Assembly (NCBI GenBank): GCA_965204245.1
Contig: CBDBED010000003.1
Span: 248,001 to 312,000 of the forward strand
Length of the DNA: 64,000 nt
Direction of reading: 5' to 3'
Origin: JAAXIE01 sp965204245
GTDB taxonomy: Bacteria > Chloroflexota > Dehalococcoidia > Lucifugimonadales > JAAXIE01
Shown here: positions 17,886-27,279 of the stretch, one piece after another
How the letters are laid out: the number at the start of each line of letters is the position of its first letter
Position numbering within the stretch: position 1 is the stretch's first letter
The notes under the pieces: model-generated
Told to the model about the DNA's origin: nothing
The model's input: only the letters and a program-made list of their open reading frames with translations
Database searches by the model: none
Translations under genes and position numbers: made by a program

Positions 17886-18401
17886 TCAGTACAGGTCGTG
17901 CAGGTGTTTTTGAAGGAGCCACCACGCAGCGACGAGGACGAAGACACTGGCCCCCAAGAGAGCGGCCAAACTCCAACTGAATCCTCCAACCACCACCGCC
18001 AAGGCAGTGCCCGCTGCGGGGCCGTGCTCGGTGTCGGTGGCGGCCATCAGGAAGAGGGCAAGGCCCACGGCCACAGCACCCTCAATGACAAAATGCACCG
18101 CGGCTTCTATGTGGAGGAGGGTGGCCGCCGTCCCCACTAGGAGGGCTACCAAATGACCGCCGATGACGTGGCGGGGCCGGGCCATGGGGCTATGAGGCGT
18201 CACGAAGATGATGAAGGCGGAGGAGGCTATGGCTGCTACGATAACCGCTCTATCGACGAGGTCGACTATAGAGAGGATGGCAGCGAGGGTGCCGGCGGCG
18301 AGGGCGCATTGCAGGAGATAAGCCCGGGCGTTGACCTTTACCTTGGGGTCAAACAACCGGAAACGTAATTGTCTGGTGCGCCCTCTGAAGGTGAGGTTCA
18401 A
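17886..18401 (-). CDS. HPP-family membrane protein
   Basis: This 171-residue protein has four hydrophobic segments and the HPP-family signature PHSPMARPRHVIGGH, followed by a DTEHGPAAGTALAV loop. The stretch between the first two segments that carries the family's name motif is here PHSP. HPP proteins are integral membrane proteins; some plant and cyanobacterial members have been linked to nitrite transport, but most are uncharacterised. The start is a TTG at 18401 and the following gene is unrelated. Confidence 0.75.
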   Translation of the reverse strand: MNLTFRGRTRQLRFRLFDPKVKVNARAYLLQCALAAGTLAAILSIVDLVDRAVIVAAIASSAFIIFVTPHSPMARPRHVIGGHLVALLVGTAATLLHIEAAVHFVIEGAVAVGLALFLMAATDTEHGPAAGTALAVVVGGFSWSLAALLGASVFVLVAAWWLLQKHLHDLY

Positions 18402-18409
18402 GGGCCCTC

Positions 18410-18451
18410 AAAAAAGGCCGCCCGATCCCAGTTCATATGGAGGAATCGGGC
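18410..18451 (-). terminator. Rho-independent terminator behind tRNA-Lys
   Basis: On the minus strand, GCCCGAT (18451-18445) pairs with ATCGGGC (18426-18420), followed by a run of six T (18415-18410). It lies 18 bases after the tRNA-Lys 3' end. Confidence 0.7.
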
Positions 18452-18468
18452 TTGCATGACTTTAAGAT

Positions 18469-18544
18469 TGGTGACCCGCCTCGGGGTCGAACCGAGAACC
18501 TGCTGATTAAGAGTCAGCTGCTCTGCCAGTTGAGCTAGCGGGCC
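18469..18544 (-). tRNA. tRNA-Lys (anticodon CUU)
   Basis: The minus strand gives acceptor GGCCCGC/GCGGGTC, D arm GCTC-AACTGGCA-GAGC, anticodon stem GCTGA/TCAGC with loop CTCTTAA, and T arm CTCGG-TTCGACC-CCGAG. The encoded 3' end is ACCA. Confidence 0.95.
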
Positions 18545-18835
18545 GGGCAACTCCATAAGAATCTTCGTCCGTGGGAGCAGCCAAGGTCTAGCGTATACGA
18601 GGGCATTCCCGCAGGTCAATATATTGAAGACATAAGGGGTGGAACGCGGTGAGTTGTGGGCGCCATTGGGGGCGTAGAGTTGTTTGACACACGGAACGGG
18701 GCAGCCTACCATGCGAGAGAGGCCGTGCTAGGCGGGGAGCCAGCGGTGCCCTGAACTCGCAATCCGCTATAGCGAGGTCGAATTCCTCCCCGAGGCTTGG
18801 CCGGTGCGCCTCTATCCCGAAAGCGTAGTATGGAA

Positions 18836-18932
18836 GGCTGGGTCCCACGCGGCGGAGACCTGTGAACCCCGCCAGGCCGGAAGGAGCAACGGTAAGCAGG
18901 GTCCTCCGGGTGCCGTGGGCTTGCCTGGCTGG
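18836..18932 (+). ncRNA. ffs: Bacterial small signal recognition particle RNA (4.5S)
   Basis: The SRP domain IV core is visible: the apical GGCCGGAAGGAGCAACGG with the GGAA tetraloop and the symmetric loop strands. Flanking arms pair over most of their length (GGTCCCACGCGG against CCGTGGGC, GGCGGAGAC against GTCCTCC). The RNA binds Ffh to form the particle that targets membrane and secreted proteins. Ends are estimated from the pairing and may be off by several bases. It lies 70 bases before rsmA. Confidence 0.85.
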
Positions 18933-19003
18933 AGCTACACTCAAGGACACGCCCATGGGCCCTCGTCGACGGGCGGTGCACGGTCTCTTACCAAAACATT
19001 ACT

Positions 19004-19846
19004 ATGACCACCTCGGTCTCCTCTGCCAGCGTAACTGCGCGCCGTCGTCCCGCTAAGACTCTCGGCCAACATTTCCTGCTCGATGGTGAAGTTGCTGACC
19101 GCATCCTGGAAGCAGGGGACCTGTGCCCCGAGGACATTGTGGTGGAAATCGGACCGGGCCGTGGGGCTCTTACCTCCAAGCTGGTGGAACGGGCGGGACA
19201 GGTAATCGCGGTGGAAGTGGATGCCCGGCTGGCGGAAACCCTGCCCAGACAACTTGGTAACCCGTCTAACCTGCAGGTCGTGTGCGACGATGCGCGGAGT
19301 TGCAGTTACCCAAGTTTGGTGCCAGAGGGAACACCATGGAAGGTGATTGCGAATCTTCCATATTATGCGGCGAACCCAATCGTCAGGCGATTGCTGGAGG
19401 AGGAACCGCGCCCGGATTTGCTGGTCGTCATGGTGCAGCAGGAGGTGGGGCAGTCCATGGCTGCCGCTCCGGGCAAGATGAACCTGCTGTCATTGGCAGT
19501 GCAGTTCTATGGAAATGCCTCGCTGGTCTGTAGCGTGCCACCTGCGGCCTTTCGACCGCCGCCCAAGGTGCACTCCGTCGTGGTGAAGGTGGATGTCAGG
19601 CCCGAACCGCTGCTGCCCGCCTCAGAAGCGCCTGGCTTCTTCAAGCTTGCGAGGGCTGCCTTCGCAGCACCACGAAAGCAGTTGCATAACGCCCTGAGCC
19701 GAGGACTGAACATAGGACCCGCGGAAGCGTTGAGCATCGTGGATGGGGCCTCCATGGACCCCGTACGCCGCCCCGGTACACTAACCCTTGATGAGTGGGT
19801 CACGCTGTACCGGATTTGGTCCGGGCGTAGCTGGCAGGAGGCTTAG
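19004..19846 (+). CDS. rsmA: 16S rRNA (adenine1518/1519-N6) dimethyltransferase
   Basis: This 280-residue protein shows LGQHFLLD near the N-terminus, the SAM-binding EIGPGRGALT, and the catalytic motif NLPYYAANPI of the KsgA/RsmA family. It dimethylates two adenines in helix 45 of 16S rRNA late in 30S assembly. It heads a three-gene run with ispE (3-base gap) and lgt, a pairing of rsmA and ispE common in bacteria. Confidence 0.95.
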   Translation: MTTSVSSASVTARRRPAKTLGQHFLLDGEVADRILEAGDLCPEDIVVEIGPGRGALTSKLVERAGQVIAVEVDARLAETLPRQLGNPSNLQVVCDDARSCSYPSLVPEGTPWKVIANLPYYAANPIVRRLLEEEPRPDLLVVMVQQEVGQSMAAAPGKMNLLSLAVQFYGNASLVCSVPPAAFRPPPKVHSVVVKVDVRPEPLLPASEAPGFFKLARAAFAAPRKQLHNALSRGLNIGPAEALSIVDGASMDPVRRPGTLTLDEWVTLYRIWSGRSWQEA

Positions 19847-19849
19847 GTC

Positions 19850-20707
19850 GTGGAGTTGAGGGCCTATGCCAAGATCAACCTCACCCTTGAGGTGTTGGGC
19901 CGTCGAGGGGACGGATATCATGAAGTGGCGACAGTCCTGCAGAATGTTGGACTCTATGACACTCTGCGCATTGAGCCGTCGGACGGACTGACTTTGACGT
20001 GCTCGGAGCCGAGCTTGGAAGGGGAAGATAATCTAGTTTGGCGAGCGGCGACTCGTTTACAGGAAGTCACTGGCAGCCGATCAGGGGCACATATACGGTT
20101 GGAGAAGCATATTCCGGAAGCCATGGGGTTGGGTGGTGGCAGCAGCGATGCCGCTGCTGCTCTTGTGGGATTGAGCAGGTTGTGGAAACTGGAGGCGCCG
20201 ACGGAAGAACTTCGCAGCATCGCCGCTGAGTTGGGGTCGGACGTACCCTTCTTCCTGTCGGGTGGCACGGCCAAGGCTGAAGGTCGGGGAGAGCAGGTTA
20301 CTCCCATTGCGCATGTCCCGCCTCGCTGGGTGCTCTTGGTGTGCCCGGATGCAGCATTGGAGGGTAAGACGGGGCGCTTGTATCGGAGTCTCTCGGTGGA
20401 CAGTTACTCCGATGGGTCGGTGTACCGGACTGCTGTTGAGGAGATTGAGACGGGACGGTTTCCCTCGGGATTCCTGCGGAACGCCTTCGATGACGTGGCA
20501 AGCGAAGTCTACGAGGTTGTCGATGGGGCCATGGACGCCATGCGCAACGCGGGAGCGCCTGAAGTGCATCTGTGTGGCAGCGGCCCTGGCCTGTACTCGG
20601 TATTCGATTCCGAGACCGAAGGGGAACGGGCCATGAAGCACTTGCAAGATGGGGGCTGGCGGACATACCTTGTTAGGACGATAGAGAAGGCCCTGTTGAT
20701 TGAGTAG
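19850..20707 (+). CDS. ispE: 4-diphosphocytidyl-2-C-methyl-D-erythritol kinase
   Basis: This GHMP kinase of 285 residues starts at a GTG three bases after rsmA. AYAKINLTLEVLGRRGDGYH is the IspE N-terminal signature, and PEAMGLGGGSSDAAAAL is the ATP-binding GHMP loop. It phosphorylates CDP-ME in the non-mevalonate isoprenoid pathway, so this organism uses the MEP route. Confidence 0.95.
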   Translation: MELRAYAKINLTLEVLGRRGDGYHEVATVLQNVGLYDTLRIEPSDGLTLTCSEPSLEGEDNLVWRAATRLQEVTGSRSGAHIRLEKHIPEAMGLGGGSSDAAAALVGLSRLWKLEAPTEELRSIAAELGSDVPFFLSGGTAKAEGRGEQVTPIAHVPPRWVLLVCPDAALEGKTGRLYRSLSVDSYSDGSVYRTAVEEIETGRFPSGFLRNAFDDVASEVYEVVDGAMDAMRNAGAPEVHLCGSGPGLYSVFDSETEGERAMKHLQDGGWRTYLVRTIEKALLIE

Positions 20708-20734
20708 AAAGGGTTGGTCGATTTGCCAGGGTTA

Positions 20735-21688
20735 ATGGAGATACGCATCGGGATGGACCCTACGCTGTTCAGCGCGGGCGGGTTCACCCTCACGTGGCAC
20801 GGGTTCTTTACGTTCATTGCAGTGGCCGTGGCCGTAATCATCACGGCCCAGTTGGGGCGTCGTCAGGGGCTGAACGCTGACGCCATCTATTCGGTGGCCC
20901 TCTGGTGCATCATCGGAGGAATCATCGGGTCACGAGCGCTACATGTGCAGGACCAATGGGCCTACTACAGCAGCGATCCTATGCGGATACTTCAGGTGTG
21001 GAGTGGTGGTATCACCATCATTGGCGCCATCAGCGGGGGATTCGCCTTTGGCGCTGCGTACATGATTGTACGCAACCACCCTAGGTTCCTGGATTTCTGG
21101 GGCAAGTATTTCCGCTGGCTTGGAGAGCCCACCAAAGCGGAACTGCCAAGCGTGGGCCGGCTCGCGGATATAGCCACGCCAGCCCTGTTGATTGCAATGA
21201 TCATTGGCCGTATAGGCGACATAATAAATGGCGAGCATTTTGCTACGGCCACCAACTTGCCGTGGGCCGTTGTCTACACCCACCCCGAGACTGTTGCCCT
21301 CTACGCCAACTCTGCTCTGGCTGCTGCCGAAGGCATAATCTCCCGCACTCCGACCCACCCTGCCGTCGCATACGAGATGCTGCTGGACTTGGCCATCCTC
21401 GGAATCGTCTGGTTCTTGCGGGAACGTCTCAGGCCCGACGGGATGATATTTGCGCTGTACGGCGGGCTGTATGCCATAGGGCGCTTTTTCATCAGCTTCC
21501 TGCGGCTGGATGACGACAAGATTTGGGACCTGAACCAAGCGCAGCTGGTCTGCATTGCCATCCTGATAATCGTAGTGCCCCTGCTGGCTTACAGGGCGCA
21601 ACTGGTCCGCCCTGGCCCCCGCCGTCCCCAGACTCCGCAGAGACCAAGCCAACGACGGAGTGCTTCTACGCCATCAAGCGGTAGTTGA
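20735..21688 (+). CDS. lgt: Prolipoprotein diacylglyceryl transferase
   Basis: The protein (about 317 residues) has the Lgt layout of seven membrane segments. It carries a WHGFF motif in the first, GGIIGSRALHV in the second, and the key Arg/Glu stretch IGRIGDIINGEH. The ATG 20735 is preferred over an in-frame TTG at 20714, which has no SD spacing. Lgt attaches diacylglyceryl to lipobox cysteines. Several substrates are in this window, including the M60-type, iron-binding and Gly-Thr-stalk lipoproteins. Its 3' end overlaps the convergent recJ by 15 bases. Confidence 0.93.
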   Translation: MEIRIGMDPTLFSAGGFTLTWHGFFTFIAVAVAVIITAQLGRRQGLNADAIYSVALWCIIGGIIGSRALHVQDQWAYYSSDPMRILQVWSGGITIIGAISGGFAFGAAYMIVRNHPRFLDFWGKYFRWLGEPTKAELPSVGRLADIATPALLIAMIIGRIGDIINGEHFATATNLPWAVVYTHPETVALYANSALAAAEGIISRTPTHPAVAYEMLLDLAILGIVWFLRERLRPDGMIFALYGGLYAIGRFFISFLRLDDDKIWDLNQAQLVCIAILIIVVPLLAYRAQLVRPGPRRPQTPQRPSQRRSASTPSSGS

Positions 21689-23401
21689 TGCCGGCCTGAA
21701 GTCGAGCAGTCGCAGAGAGATGACTTCGGCGCCTCCGCGCCATTCCGTCTCCAGCCTGTAGACGGCGTCGATGCGGTCAATGCCGTCGGTCCAGCACTCT
21801 GCCAACCCAAAGGCGGCGGCGTCAAAGGTAGCCCGGTTCTGGCGGAGTTTAAGCCTCAGATGGTGGCCCGAGTGGCCCAGAGGGCGCACCTCGCGCACTT
21901 CCAAGTCTCTCGCCAAAAAGGTGGGGGCGGGATTGCCTTCGCCAAAGGGCGAGAGAGCCCGGAGCCATTCGAAGCCTGTGCCCAGTAGACTGGCGACTGG
22001 GGCCTCAGCGTCGATGGTGATGGTGGGACGAAGGTCCAAGCCCGTCAGTTCCTCGTCGGCGACGGCCTCCATTCGCTCGTAGAAAGACTCCAGCTTTTCC
22101 CGTTTCATGGTAAATCCAGCCGCTTGGGGATGGCCTCCGTATCGTAGGAACAGGTCGCCACAGCGATCGAGTGCGCCAACCATGTTGAACTGCGGAATGC
22201 TGCGGGCACTGGCCCGCACCACATCCTCCCGGAGGCACATGGCTATGGCAGGGCGGTTGAACTGCTCCGCCAACTGTCCTGCCGTAAGCCCCACGATCCC
22301 AGGCTGGTACCAGTCCTCGCCGACGAGCAGGATCGACGGTATGGGACTGCGTTGCAGCACGCGAGCGCGGCCGGCCGCTAGGCTCAGGTCCGTCTGATGT
22401 CGTCGCTCTTGGTTCAGTTCTTCCAAGTGTCGCGCCAGTGAGTCCGCCTCGCTGGCGTCGTTGGTGGTCAACAAGCGGTAGCTGGCATCAGCACTATCGA
22501 GGCGGCCAGCGGAATTGAGGCGCGGCGCGATGGCAAAGGAAATGGACTCGATACCAATGCCCCTTGGGTCGATGCCGGCGCGCTGGTAGAGGGCCTGCAA
22601 GCCGGGATGGCGCGTACCGGACAAGGCACGCAGCCCCGCTTTCAACAGGTAGCGGTTCTCGTCCACGAGTGGCGATACATCGGCCACGGTGCCAATGGCC
22701 GCCAGTGCCAACAGGTCGGGATGGCATGGCTGTCCCAGCCGCTCGTACAAGCCGTGCACCAGCTTGAAAGCTAGTCCGGCACCGGACAACCCCAGGAAGG
22801 GGTATCTTCCATGGCGAGCTCCCGAAGTTTCATCTTTGGGAGTCTCCACTTTGGGATTGATAACCCCGACGGCTTGGGGCAAGCGCGGCCGCGGCGTGTG
22901 GTGGTCGGTGATGATGGTGTGCATCCCCAAGCTGGACGCCAGTTCAACTTCCTCTAAATCGTTGACTCCGCAGTCCACTGTAATCATCAGGGTGCATCCC
23001 TGCTCTCGCAGGTTATGGATCGCTCCTGGATTAGGGCCATGCCCTTCGCGCACCCGGTGAGGCAGGTAGGGGACTACTTTGACGCCCAACTGCTCCAATG
23101 CCATGGCCAGCAACGCCGTCCCGGTGACTCCATCGACATCGAAGTCCCCCAGGATACCCACGGTCTCGCTTCGCGCCACGGACTGCTCCAGCCGGTCCAA
23201 GGCGGCATCCATGTCCGGCAAGAGGCGTGGGTCATGCATGGACGTGGGGCCAGGGTTAAGGAAGGCCTCGATCTCTGACTTTGACGAGAACCCACGGTTG
23301 TAAAGGACCTGCCTGATGGCTGGGGGGGCGTCCGTGGCTTCGACGGCGTTGGCCGGGACAGGCGGCAGCACATTCCAGCGTTTGCCGTTGGGTTGCGTCA
23401 C
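21674..23401 (-). CDS. recJ: Single-stranded-DNA-specific exonuclease RecJ
   Basis: The 575-residue protein has the DHH-phosphoesterase motifs DFDVDGVTG, TVDCGVND and ITDHHTP, and the DHHA1 motif GGHPQAAGFTM near 430. This is the full RecJ core with a C-terminal OB-like part. It degrades single-stranded DNA 5'-3' in recombination and mismatch repair. The start is GTG behind GGGTGGGG. Confidence 0.94.
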   Translation of the reverse strand: MTQPNGKRWNVLPPVPANAVEATDAPPAIRQVLYNRGFSSKSEIEAFLNPGPTSMHDPRLLPDMDAALDRLEQSVARSETVGILGDFDVDGVTGTALLAMALEQLGVKVVPYLPHRVREGHGPNPGAIHNLREQGCTLMITVDCGVNDLEEVELASSLGMHTIITDHHTPRPRLPQAVGVINPKVETPKDETSGARHGRYPFLGLSGAGLAFKLVHGLYERLGQPCHPDLLALAAIGTVADVSPLVDENRYLLKAGLRALSGTRHPGLQALYQRAGIDPRGIGIESISFAIAPRLNSAGRLDSADASYRLLTTNDASEADSLARHLEELNQERRHQTDLSLAAGRARVLQRSPIPSILLVGEDWYQPGIVGLTAGQLAEQFNRPAIAMCLREDVVRASARSIPQFNMVGALDRCGDLFLRYGGHPQAAGFTMKREKLESFYERMEAVADEELTGLDLRPTITIDAEAPVASLLGTGFEWLRALSPFGEGNPAPTFLARDLEVREVRPLGHSGHHLRLKLRQNRATFDAAAFGLAECWTDGIDRIDAVYRLETEWRGGAEVISLRLLDFRPASTTA

Positions 23402-23494
23402 TGCCCCACCCTTCTATACCAGTATCAGGACCGAAGAGCCCGCCAAGGGACTCGGATTCAGGGCCTCACCAAGAGAACCGCGGAAAAAGCGGCT

Positions 23495-24763
23495 TTAGGT
23501 AGCCCGGAATATGAGCACCGAGTTGTGACCGCCGAAGCCGAAGGAATTGCTCATGGCTGAGGAAATGGACAGTTTTCGGGCGACGTTAGGCGTGTAGCCC
23601 AAGTCGCACTCCTCGTCGGGGTTCTCCAGATTGATGGTTGGAGGGATGACCCCATCGCGGAGGGCCATGATGCACACGGCGGCCTCCAAGGCACCGCCAG
23701 CACCCAACAGGTGGCCGGTCATGGATTTGGTGGAGCTTATGGGCAGATTGTATGCCGCCTCGCCCATAGCGCTCTTGATTGCCAGTGTCTCTTGGCGGTC
23801 GTTCAAGGGGGTGGAGGTGCCGTGGGCATTCAGGTAGCCGATATCGTCCGGCCTTAAGCCCGCCCGCTCCAAGGCGGTTACCATTGCCTTGGCAGCACTG
23901 TGCCCGCCGGGGGCAGGCTCGGTGAGATGGTACGCGTCGGAGGTGGCAGCATAGGAGGACAGTTCTGCGAGGGGAGCGACCCCTCTGCTCGCTGCGCTGG
24001 CCTCACTTTCGATCACCAGCACGGCTGCTCCCTCGCCCATGACGAACCCGTCCCGGTTGGCGTCAAAGGGGCGGCTGGCCCCTTTTGGGTGGTCGTTCCG
24101 ACGGGAGAGGGCTCGCAGTGAATTGAAGCCTGCCACGGCAATGGGACAGATGGGGGCCTCGCTGCCGCCAGCCAGCACGATGTCGGCTTCATCGCGACGT
24201 ATCATTTGCCAGCCTTGGCCAATGGCGTCTGCCCCGCTGGAGCAGGACGAGACTGAGCAAAAGTTGGGGCCCATGGCTCCGGATGCCATGGATACTTGGG
24301 CTGGGGCCATGTCGCCCAGCATCATGGGTATCAGGAAGGGTGAGACGCGCCGTGGCCCCTTCTCGGCCAGCACATCGTATTGCTGGGAGAGGGTGATGAT
24401 GCCGCCGATACCGCTGCCCACGATGGCGGCTACGCGGAAGGGGTCCACTTTCTCTGGCTCAAGATCCGCCTGCTGACAAGCCTCCAACGAAGCTACCACG
24501 GCGAACTGGGCGAAGCGGTCCATACGCCGGGCTTGCTTCTTGTCCGGGATTGCCCCGGCATCGAAGTCCTTGACCTCGGCAGCGAAGTGGGTATCGAAAC
24601 TTTCGGCATCGAAAGCTGATATGTAGTCGACACCTGAGGTCCCGGCGAGAAGGGCGTCCCAAGTAGTCTGGGTACCGAGGCCGAGGGGGCTCACCACCCC
24701 AATCCCGGTGACGAACACCCGGCCGCCCCCGCCCCTGCCCCCGCTTGGGGACTGTTGCGTCAT
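23495..24763 (-). CDS. fabF: 3-oxoacyl-ACP synthase II
   Basis: This 422-residue KAS II-type enzyme has the catalytic Cys in SVSSCSSGADAI, and the two His in NAHGTSTPLND and KSMTGHLLGAGG. The GFGGHN C-terminal glycine loop is intact. It elongates acyl-ACP in fatty acid synthesis. The gene starts three bases after the stop of the radical SAM gene, so the two are almost certainly co-translated. That suggests a linked role in making or modifying an acyl chain. No acpP or fabG is adjacent. Confidence 0.93.
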   Translation of the reverse strand: MTQQSPSGGRGGGGRVFVTGIGVVSPLGLGTQTTWDALLAGTSGVDYISAFDAESFDTHFAAEVKDFDAGAIPDKKQARRMDRFAQFAVVASLEACQQADLEPEKVDPFRVAAIVGSGIGGIITLSQQYDVLAEKGPRRVSPFLIPMMLGDMAPAQVSMASGAMGPNFCSVSSCSSGADAIGQGWQMIRRDEADIVLAGGSEAPICPIAVAGFNSLRALSRRNDHPKGASRPFDANRDGFVMGEGAAVLVIESEASAASRGVAPLAELSSYAATSDAYHLTEPAPGGHSAAKAMVTALERAGLRPDDIGYLNAHGTSTPLNDRQETLAIKSAMGEAAYNLPISSTKSMTGHLLGAGGALEAAVCIMALRDGVIPPTINLENPDEECDLGYTPNVARKLSISSAMSNSFGFGGHNSVLIFRAT

Positions 24764-24766
24764 CGC

Positions 24767-26524
24767 CTACTCGTCCGCCAAGGCCGTGGGAGGGGTTGCA
24801 GGCGTGGCTAGGGACCGCAAGGCCTCGGTCATCTCGTTCATTCGTACCGAAACCGCCGTAGAGAATGCCTTGGAGGACTGAGTAAGGTCTTCCAGGGTCT
24901 CAGTCATGTAGCCGACCTGTTCGGCGATGGTCTGCTCGAGTTCGGCCATTGCTTGGTCCGAAACAGTGCGCAGGGCTCCTCCGACATCGTTGACCCGCAT
25001 GGCAATGGCGTCGCCGATTTCCTTGCGAGTGGGGGCGGACAAGCGATTGAGGGCTTCTTTCAACTCGGCAATGCGAGCCGAGATGCCCGGAGACAACTCG
25101 CGCTGACTGGCGAGAGCCTTGTGGTTCTGCATCATGCTGAATATGCGGGCGTAGAAGCGGTCCACTGGGTTGAGCTTGGCATAGTAGCGCTGGAACAGGT
25201 CTTGGGACTCCTGCAAGGTCCACCGCTCATCTTGGTGAACAAACTGCTCGCCCGTATAGAGGTGGTAGGGACGTACCGCTCCCTCTTGCAGCACATTTCC
25301 GTCTGCGTCCAAGGGGGTGAGGTCGGTCCAGTTGGAAGTAGCAGGCAGAGGAGTCAGCAGGTTGGCGGTCTGATAGCGGCTGATCTGGGTAACCCACTCA
25401 GCCATGTCCATGATGCTCTCTTCAGTATCAAAGGGCAGGCCTATGATGGTCATGGCCACGACGCTGAAGCCCATTGTGTTCAAGGCTTCGAGGTCATTGA
25501 ACATCTGGCCGGGCTCTTGGCGCTTGCGCACCGCCTCTAGGTTGGCCACATTGTCTGATTCGACTCCCAGATACAGCATCCCCATGCCGATATCCCGCAG
25601 GGCATGGGCCAGTTCAGGGTCCTGCCCAACCTCCGCACGGGCTTGGCACACGAGGGCCATGCCATCGGAGTGGCCCTTCCAAGCCTTGATGCGCTCCAGC
25701 CGTTCGTTGCGGTATTTGACTGCCCGCAATGGAGGCGGGTGCAAGTCATCGGAGACGAAGACAGCGAAACGGCCATTGCGGGAATGAATCAGGCCATCGG
25801 CCGCCAACTCCTGCAACTGGTTGAGCCTCTTGATTTCCGTTTCCCGTTCCACCATGCGGTAGCCTAGGAACTGCTGGATGACTTGGCAGTAGGTACACTT
25901 CTCGGTGCAGCCACGAACCGTCTCAATCACACCGCCAGCCATCGGGTTCAGCGGTGTGAGGTCGCGGATGGCATGGAAGTCGGGCAACTCCACGAAATCA
26001 GGGGACACCAGCCCCCGGCGCAGGGTCTGTATGACTTGGCCGTTGTCCATGTAAGAGATGCCGGGTATTTCGGAAAGGGCCTTCTTGCGGGCATCGCCGG
26101 TGAGGGTGAGCATCACGTCGCAAAGCTGGCCGATGATGTCCTCGCCCTCGCGGTTGACGATTACGTCGAACTTCCCCAGTTCGATGGCCTCGCGGGGAAG
26201 GGGGCTCATTTGAGGTCCGCCGCCGATGGTTATCAGGTTGGGGTGGGCCTCTTTTGCCAAGCGGGCAACCTCATAGGCCCGTGGTGCCTCGTTGATGAGG
26301 CAGCTAACCATGAGGATGTCCACGCCTTCAAGGTCTTTGTCGGGGTCCATCTTGCCGGAGCGGGCCTCAAACCATACCTCACGGTCATAAAGGAAGGGAC
26401 CTTCCCACTGCTTCAGGGCACCGGAAAGGAACAGAAGGCCCTGTCTCGGGATTGCAATGTATTCAAAGTTGCCTCCAGCCGAGGCTGGCTGCAACAGGGT
26501 TACGCGCTTGATCCTGCTGCTCAT
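24767..26524 (-). CDS. B12-binding-domain radical SAM protein with a long helical tail
   Basis: The ATG 26524 has GCGGAG at good spacing; an ATG 15 bases upstream is the alternative. The N-terminal 150 residues form a cobalamin-binding-like Rossmann domain. RGCTEKCTYCQ (C206, C210, C213 from 26524) is the radical SAM CxxxCxxC, followed by a normal TIM-barrel part. The last 110 residues are an extended, heptad-like amphipathic helix unusual for the family. Family members methylate unreactive carbons or build complex lipids (HpnJ-like, tetraether-synthase-like). Coupling to fabF favours an acyl-chain substrate, but this is inference. Confidence 0.82.
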   Translation of the reverse strand: MSSRIKRVTLLQPASAGGNFEYIAIPRQGLLFLSGALKQWEGPFLYDREVWFEARSGKMDPDKDLEGVDILMVSCLINEAPRAYEVARLAKEAHPNLITIGGGPQMSPLPREAIELGKFDVIVNREGEDIIGQLCDVMLTLTGDARKKALSEIPGISYMDNGQVIQTLRRGLVSPDFVELPDFHAIRDLTPLNPMAGGVIETVRGCTEKCTYCQVIQQFLGYRMVERETEIKRLNQLQELAADGLIHSRNGRFAVFVSDDLHPPPLRAVKYRNERLERIKAWKGHSDGMALVCQARAEVGQDPELAHALRDIGMGMLYLGVESDNVANLEAVRKRQEPGQMFNDLEALNTMGFSVVAMTIIGLPFDTEESIMDMAEWVTQISRYQTANLLTPLPATSNWTDLTPLDADGNVLQEGAVRPYHLYTGEQFVHQDERWTLQESQDLFQRYYAKLNPVDRFYARIFSMMQNHKALASQRELSPGISARIAELKEALNRLSAPTRKEIGDAIAMRVNDVGGALRTVSDQAMAELEQTIAEQVGYMTETLEDLTQSSKAFSTAVSVRMNEMTEALRSLATPATPPTALADE

Positions 26525-26696
26525 CGACACTCCGCTCATGGTGCTTCTATCTCAATGCAACCTTGAAGTATCGCCGGGATGGCTAAACCGCTTCATGCGA
26601 TTATACAACACAGCTAGATGTCAACAAGGCTGCCCAGAGTTCGACATTCAAGAAACAAGTATGACCCTAGCAGGTGCTGCTTCCGCTCCGTTATTT

Positions 26697-27230
26697 TCAG
26701 AGGTAGACAATACAGCATGTAGTCTCTTTCGGGCACTGCGTTAAGTCAAGTGACTCTACCACAAGAAGTCCTGCTGATAGCAACAGCCGGTGGGCAGGAA
26801 AGTCCACGCTTTCAATGGGGTCAACGGATAGGGAATCGGCGCCCACGAGTTTGAACCCACGTTCCCGTGAGCCACTCCGCTCCTTCGGGGACAGGTATCG
26901 TGAAGTCATCCCTAGGAGAAGCCGGATGCATGTCGGCGGAATGCTCGCGCCCCTCAGTTCGTCAGGTCCGATGGGCCCAACTCCTGGGATATGCCGCACT
27001 GTGGCAGGGCCCGTCAGCACTTCTATGGAGAGTTGGTCAATGGTAGTGGTGCCGTTCACGAAATGACTGGGAGCGTCTACCATGTGTGCCGAGGTGGGAA
27101 CTCATAGCGATGGAGGTGAGTGCAAGGGGTCGCCGTGGGCCAGCGACGAATGGGACATGAGTTGGAATGGCGGATCGCCAGGATACGTCTCTGTCTCTGG
27201 TGACAATGGGCGAGTGATGTCGTAGATCAT
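26697..27230 (-). pseudogene. Cyclase-family (arylformamidase-like) gene broken by frameshifts
   Basis: Three minus-strand frames must be joined to rebuild a normal protein. From the ATG 27230 comes MIYDITRPLSPETETYPGDP. A second frame then gives SIAMSSHLGTH. The first frame resumes with VDAPSHFVNGTTTIDQL and continues to LVVESLDL, after which another frame gives DYMLYCLPLKI. Joined, they restore the HxGTHxDxPxHF metal motif. The two upstream shifts (one base missing after GACCCC, one extra G before VDAP) cancel within about 60 bases. Decay or local sequence error are both possible. Confidence 0.75.
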
Positions 27231-27279
27231 CGACGCAGTTGTGGTCGTAACTGGCTCAAAGTGTGTGGGATGCTACAAT

